From contig CAJXWT010000006.1 in NCBI GenBank assembly GCA_913062595.1, positions 1 through 49,757 on the forward strand: a stretch of DNA of 49,757 nt. Reading direction: 5' to 3'. The translations under genes were made by a program, and so were the position numbers. The notes beneath the pieces are model-generated. The model was not told the DNA's origin. It was given only the letters and a program-made list of their open reading frames with translations, and did no database searches. Numbering within the stretch: position 1 is the first letter of the stretch; every line of letters starts with the position of its first letter. Origin of the DNA: an uncultured Fidelibacterota bacterium (GTDB lineage: Bacteria > Fidelibacterota > Marinisomatia > Marinisomatales > TCS55). Positions 46,284 through 49,757 of the stretch are shown piece by piece.

Positions 46284-48315
46284 AATAGTTTCCAGATCAA
46301 TTATTATTATGTGTTGTGTTGTGATTTTCTTAGAGGGCGGCAGTTACAGTCGTATACTGGATCCACCGATGAGTATCCGTATCGATGACCAAATTATAAT
46401 GATGCCCTTTACCGGTGGCTTGAACCAACCTGATCCGCAATTTCTGGACTGGAACGGGGATGGTATACTGGACTGTTTTATCAATGATCGTGATGGTCGT
46501 CTGCAATATTGGGAAGGGCTGGCAGACTGGCAATTTGGTGATCGCCCCCTTTTCATGTTGGTAACAAAATCTTTTCAGGATCTGAAAGTAGGGGCATGGT
46601 TCATTTTTAACGATTTTGATAATGATGGAGACCTTGATTTATTGTCCCATACCCGAGGAACGGATGATGTGAGTTACTATGGCAATATGAACGGCATATT
46701 GCAACTGGTGAATTCCCAACTGCAAACCCCGTCCGGTTTTCCAGTTTATGGTGGTCAGTTCGTTATCCCTAATGTGACTGATATTGACGCGGACGGGTAC
46801 CTTGATTATTTCATCGGTGACATAACAGGAAGACTTACATATTACGCAGGACAGGAATATTCAGATACGGGGCCGCAATTTGAATTTGTATCCGATCATT
46901 TTGAAAATATTCAGATAGTTTGGACACCAGGGCGCCACGGTGCGAACAGCATTTTTTTTAATGATCTTGATAATGATTCTGACCTGGATCTGATCTGGGG
47001 TGATTTTTATCAACCGGGGTTGTTTTACCTGGAAAATTTCGGAAATAATACTGATCCCCATTTTGTTGACTCACTGATGGTCGATGATTTTCCCGGGTTG
47101 GGACTTCTAGAAACAGCTGGTTTCAACATTCCGCGGATCATTGATTTCGAACCGGATGGCACAGGTGACCTTGTAGTTGGTGTTCTTTCCGGCGCTTATG
47201 GAACTGATTATATCCATAACCTGGCCTATTTCAAGAATAATGGTGCCGGTGCAGAATATGACTTCCAGCTGGTTACCATGGACCTGTTGCCGGGACTGGA
47301 TCTTATTAGCGGCAGTAGGCCCGTTTTGGCAGATTTGGACGGTGATAATGACCACGACCTTGTGGTGGGAACGGAATTTAATCCAGACAACAGTTCCTGG
47401 GGCGGTCAGATCTATTTCTTTGAGAATACCACCAATAATGACGATCCAGAGTATGTGTTAACTGATTCTTCATTTATCGATGATTTTACAACAACAAACT
47501 TGGCGCCATCATTCTATGATCTGGATAGTGATGGCGATCTGGATGCGATCATTGGCGAATTCAACGGGTATTTACTTCATTATACGAATACAGACACTGG
47601 GTGGACCTATAGCGGACATTATCTGGGGTTAGATCTGATTGGGAAAACCGTACCTGTTTGGGGAGATGTGGATCAGGACGGCGATGATGATCTGGTATTA
47701 GGTACTAAAGACGGTATGGTTGCAATATATATTAATAATGGTGACATAAATACTCTACAACTAGCAGCTCAACTGGATATTGGTGATGATGCTTCCCCGG
47801 CAATATTAGCTGATGGATCCATAATTGCAGGTAATAAGACCGGTGAATTAGTCCAGCTGCGCTTTAATGGTATGGATAGCCTTATCATGCAGACCACACT
47901 AGAATATCCCTATTCCGGCCAAAACCTGGCACCATGGCCAATTCCATTCTCTGGTTCAGAACAGGAAGATCTGTTAATCGGTTCCAAGGCCGGCGGCCTA
48001 CAATATCTGGAATACAGTGCACTAGCGATACGGGATGAGAGAAAAAATCATCCTGCAGATTTCAGTATAAAAGCCATCTACCCGAATCCCAATAATGGTT
48101 ATTGCAAAATTGATCTGGATATTTCTAAAGCAGAGTTTTACGAAATATCGATTTATGATTTGCAAGGTAGATTGGTCAGAATTATCCATCATGGATCCTT
48201 AAATAGTGGTCGCTATACTTTTACTTTACGTACGAATATTCCCTCAGGTATATACTTTATTCAGGCTGAGACTGATGAGTTTTCTGTTGTCAAAAAAATG
48301 GTTCGGCTAAAATAA
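46267..48315 (+). CDS. FG-GAP/VCBS-repeat protein with T9SS sorting domain
   Basis: A 682-residue secreted protein. A signal peptide (to about residue 28) is followed by at least seven FG-GAP/VCBS-type repeats with calcium-binding DxDxDG-like cores (DWNGDGILD, DFDNDGDLDLL, DIDADGYLDYF, DLDNDSDLDLI, LDGDNDHDLVVG, DLDSDGDLDAIIG, DVDQDGDDDLVLG). The last 80 residues are a type IX secretion type A sorting domain: AIYPNPNNG, YDLQGRLVRII, SGIYFIQ and a KKMVRLK end. This marks the organism as an FCB-type bacterium with T9SS. It overlaps the cytochrome gene by 17 bases. Confidence 0.92.
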   Translation: MSLPVKIVSRSIIIMCCVVIFLEGGSYSRILDPPMSIRIDDQIIMMPFTGGLNQPDPQFLDWNGDGILDCFINDRDGRLQYWEGLADWQFGDRPLFMLVTKSFQDLKVGAWFIFNDFDNDGDLDLLSHTRGTDDVSYYGNMNGILQLVNSQLQTPSGFPVYGGQFVIPNVTDIDADGYLDYFIGDITGRLTYYAGQEYSDTGPQFEFVSDHFENIQIVWTPGRHGANSIFFNDLDNDSDLDLIWGDFYQPGLFYLENFGNNTDPHFVDSLMVDDFPGLGLLETAGFNIPRIIDFEPDGTGDLVVGVLSGAYGTDYIHNLAYFKNNGAGAEYDFQLVTMDLLPGLDLISGSRPVLADLDGDNDHDLVVGTEFNPDNSSWGGQIYFFENTTNNDDPEYVLTDSSFIDDFTTTNLAPSFYDLDSDGDLDAIIGEFNGYLLHYTNTDTGWTYSGHYLGLDLIGKTVPVWGDVDQDGDDDLVLGTKDGMVAIYINNGDINTLQLAAQLDIGDDASPAILADGSIIAGNKTGELVQLRFNGMDSLIMQTTLEYPYSGQNLAPWPIPFSGSEQEDLLIGSKAGGLQYLEYSALAIRDERKNHPADFSIKAIYPNPNNGYCKIDLDISKAEFYEISIYDLQGRLVRIIHHGSLNSGRYTFTLRTNIPSGIYFIQAETDEFSVVKKMVRLK

Positions 48316-48459
48316 TAAGTGATCTAAGGCACACTCGTTAGCGGTGCTAGCAAATATCGTTGATTATCATAGGTGTTACATTAAATTCCGGGACATTATT
48401 TTTCGTCCATTGTTGAGACTTGGATTAAAATACATTTATCCGCCTTTATGGAGTTCTTA

Positions 48460-49757
48460 ATGCCAATCGGAAAACTGATTAGAACACTGATACTAACCTT
48501 GATACTGGTTACTTTTGTGATCGGTCAGGATCCTCGGGATGAAACGATCCAAATCACCTATCCCACAACTGGGACAGTGATTGATACCAATTTTGTTGAT
48601 GCTACATTCACCATAGCTGATTATTTCGACCTGGGTGCACCTGGTTGTGCGTCCTGCGATGGCTTTATTGAAGTTTTCGTTGATGGTGTATCGGTCGATT
48701 CTATTTATAGTTCTGACGCCATTATCCCGCTAACGGGTCTATCAGAAGGTGATCACACACTAATTGTTGAGGCGGTGGATCCCTCAGGAAACAGTTATTC
48801 AATTCCGGCCACAGATACATCTTACTTTACGGTCAATATGGTTTCTGTGGATGATCTCTGTCCGCCCTGGCACTTTTCCGTTGCCGCTGGAGATGAACGC
48901 AATTATCTAAGTTGGAGTTACCCCAGCGCTGAACCTCCAGCAGAGTGGTATTATGCTCATGATGGTACTTTTGAAAATGCCTACGGATCTTTTGGAGGTG
49001 GGGAGGGTCTAGGCCAGTTGTTCATACCCACAGGCTACCCAGCAACTATTCAATCTGTCCGTTTTCACGTATCTTCTGATGGCAGTTATACCCAGGATAT
49101 TGAAGTAAATGTTTTTGCTGATGACGGCACCACGCTTCTAGCCGGACCATATACTGTTGGCGGTGATTCCGGTTGGGTCGAGGTGGATATTGATGATGCT
49201 GTTATTGAATCAGGCGGTTTTCTTGTAGGTACATATAATGTCTCCACTGGTGGTCCCTATATATCAGTCGATTCTGATAATTCCAGTTCCAGCCTATTTT
49301 TTGGTAACGCTACGTCCGGCTGGAGTGAAATGGGCAGTAGTTATGGTATTTTTGCCGAAGGCAGCCATGAAGCACTCATTTCTGCACCGGGAGGCAGAAT
49401 TACTTGGACCAGCAGCGTTTCCAATAATAATATGGGCGATAATCTACCACAGCCGGGATATGTTGTTGTAAATGCCAGCGGACTTATGATCAATCCAATT
49501 GCTACTCAAGATCTTGGAAATCAAAACTTTGTAAATACAATTTACCCACCGGCTATCGAAATGATCGCCCGCTATCCATTGAATTTTAATGGTGTTGTGT
49601 ATTCGCGTCTGCCAGATAATATACCTAATAATGATAATTCTTCCCGGGAAGAGATAATTGGTTGCGGCGACCTGTCAAATTTCAGCATCTATCTCAGTGA
49701 TGGTTCGCTCGTTGTGGTAGTAGACACCAATTTTTATGTGCATGAAAGTTTGACCAA
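48460..49757 (+). CDS. large secreted Ig-like repeat protein (3' partial)
   Basis: The frame from ATG 48460 (GGAG 48450-48453 upstream; ATG 48448 is an alternative) stays open to the window end, at least 432 residues. A signal peptide ends near residue 24 (VIGQD). The mature part begins with an Ig-like beta domain (about 30-130, LTGLSEGDHTLIVEAVDPSG). Then comes a domain beginning DDLCPPWHFSVAAGDERN and a beta-sandwich-like unit (QLFIPTGYPATIQSVRFHV...GWVEVDIDDA). This modular adhesin or peptidase-like layout is common in T9SS cargo, but the C-terminus that would prove it is outside the window. Family not assigned. Confidence 0.8.
   Translation, partial: MPIGKLIRTLILTLILVTFVIGQDPRDETIQITYPTTGTVIDTNFVDATFTIADYFDLGAPGCASCDGFIEVFVDGVSVDSIYSSDAIIPLTGLSEGDHTLIVEAVDPSGNSYSIPATDTSYFTVNMVSVDDLCPPWHFSVAAGDERNYLSWSYPSAEPPAEWYYAHDGTFENAYGSFGGGEGLGQLFIPTGYPATIQSVRFHVSSDGSYTQDIEVNVFADDGTTLLAGPYTVGGDSGWVEVDIDDAVIESGGFLVGTYNVSTGGPYISVDSDNSSSSLFFGNATSGWSEMGSSYGIFAEGSHEALISAPGGRITWTSSVSNNNMGDNLPQPGYVVVNASGLMINPIATQDLGNQNFVNTIYPPAIEMIARYPLNFNGVVYSRLPDNIPNNDNSSREEIIGCGDLSNFSIYLSDGSLVVVVDTNFYVHESLT

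Noticed and set aside
48316-48360. Hairpin GTTAGC/GCTAGC after the FG-GAP gene as a terminator
   Set aside because: The stem has a mismatch or G-U pair and no T tract follows.
1-49757. tRNA, rRNA, CRISPR, insertion sequence or prophage features
   Set aside because: Reading both strands, I found no convincing cloverleaf, repeat-spacer array, transposase or phage gene. Gene density leaves little room for them.

Overview
The window reads as chromosomal DNA from a free-living, envelope-rich Gram-negative bacterium of the FCB group. The best guess is a Marinimicrobia (SAR406)-like lineage. The sequence evidence is a type IX secretion C-terminal sorting domain on an FG-GAP protein, several lipoprotein signals, a periplasmic DsbD/TlpA thiol system with a multiheme lipoprotein, moderate-to-low G+C, and frequent TTG starts. 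The lineage is an inference from gene content; no database search was possible. I saw no rRNA, tRNA, CRISPR array, insertion sequence or prophage gene.

Layout. 1-13037 is a dense forward block: a flippase cut by the window edge, a YfhO-type membrane protein, a sensor histidine kinase, yajC, def, fmt, rsmB, a kinase-less PASTA protein, a CTP-type lipid kinase-like protein, a BatA/VWA protein and hflX. Most junctions overlap or nearly touch, and the block ends at a perfect 12-bp hairpin (13037-13065). After a 300-base gap, 13366-18488 holds five co-directional genes: an SDR, an alpha/beta hydrolase, an alpha-oxoamine synthase (serine palmitoyltransferase/AONS type), an acetoacetate-decarboxylase-like protein and a DAGK/sphingosine-kinase-type lipid kinase. 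This looks like a pathway for an amino-acid-derived lipid and is the most interesting cluster here. 18485-22176 (minus) has a DUF255 thioredoxin-domain lipoprotein, a 68-residue protein and a dicarboxylate/amino-acid:cation symporter. 22269-26109 (plus) has a sodium:solute symporter, then an acyl-CoA dehydrogenase paired with an APH-type kinase, which recalls the ACAD10/11 and Lva 4-hydroxyacid pathways.

26093-28241 (minus) carries an APMAP/SMP-30-like propeller and a saccharopine-dehydrogenase-like reductase. 28461-29613 (plus) is a b561-like membrane protein with YceI. 29758-32042 (minus) is a tight four-gene operon: a small membrane protein, separate DUF1214-like and DUF1254-like proteins, and an SDR. 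32119-35662 has a seven-TM arylsulfotransferase fusion and a Cys/Met-metabolism PLP enzyme. A GNAT gene is divergent from pyrF-pyrE, which are followed by a cyclophilin lipoprotein and a patatin.

39387 to the end is devoted to extracytoplasmic proteins: DsbD, a TlpA-like lipoprotein, a large M1 peptidase, a pentaheme c-type lipoprotein, an FG-GAP protein with a T9SS tail, and a large secreted protein running off the window. DsbD and TlpA could supply reduced thiols for the heme-binding CXXCH motifs. The M1 and cytochrome genes both have export signals that do not begin at a canonical start codon.
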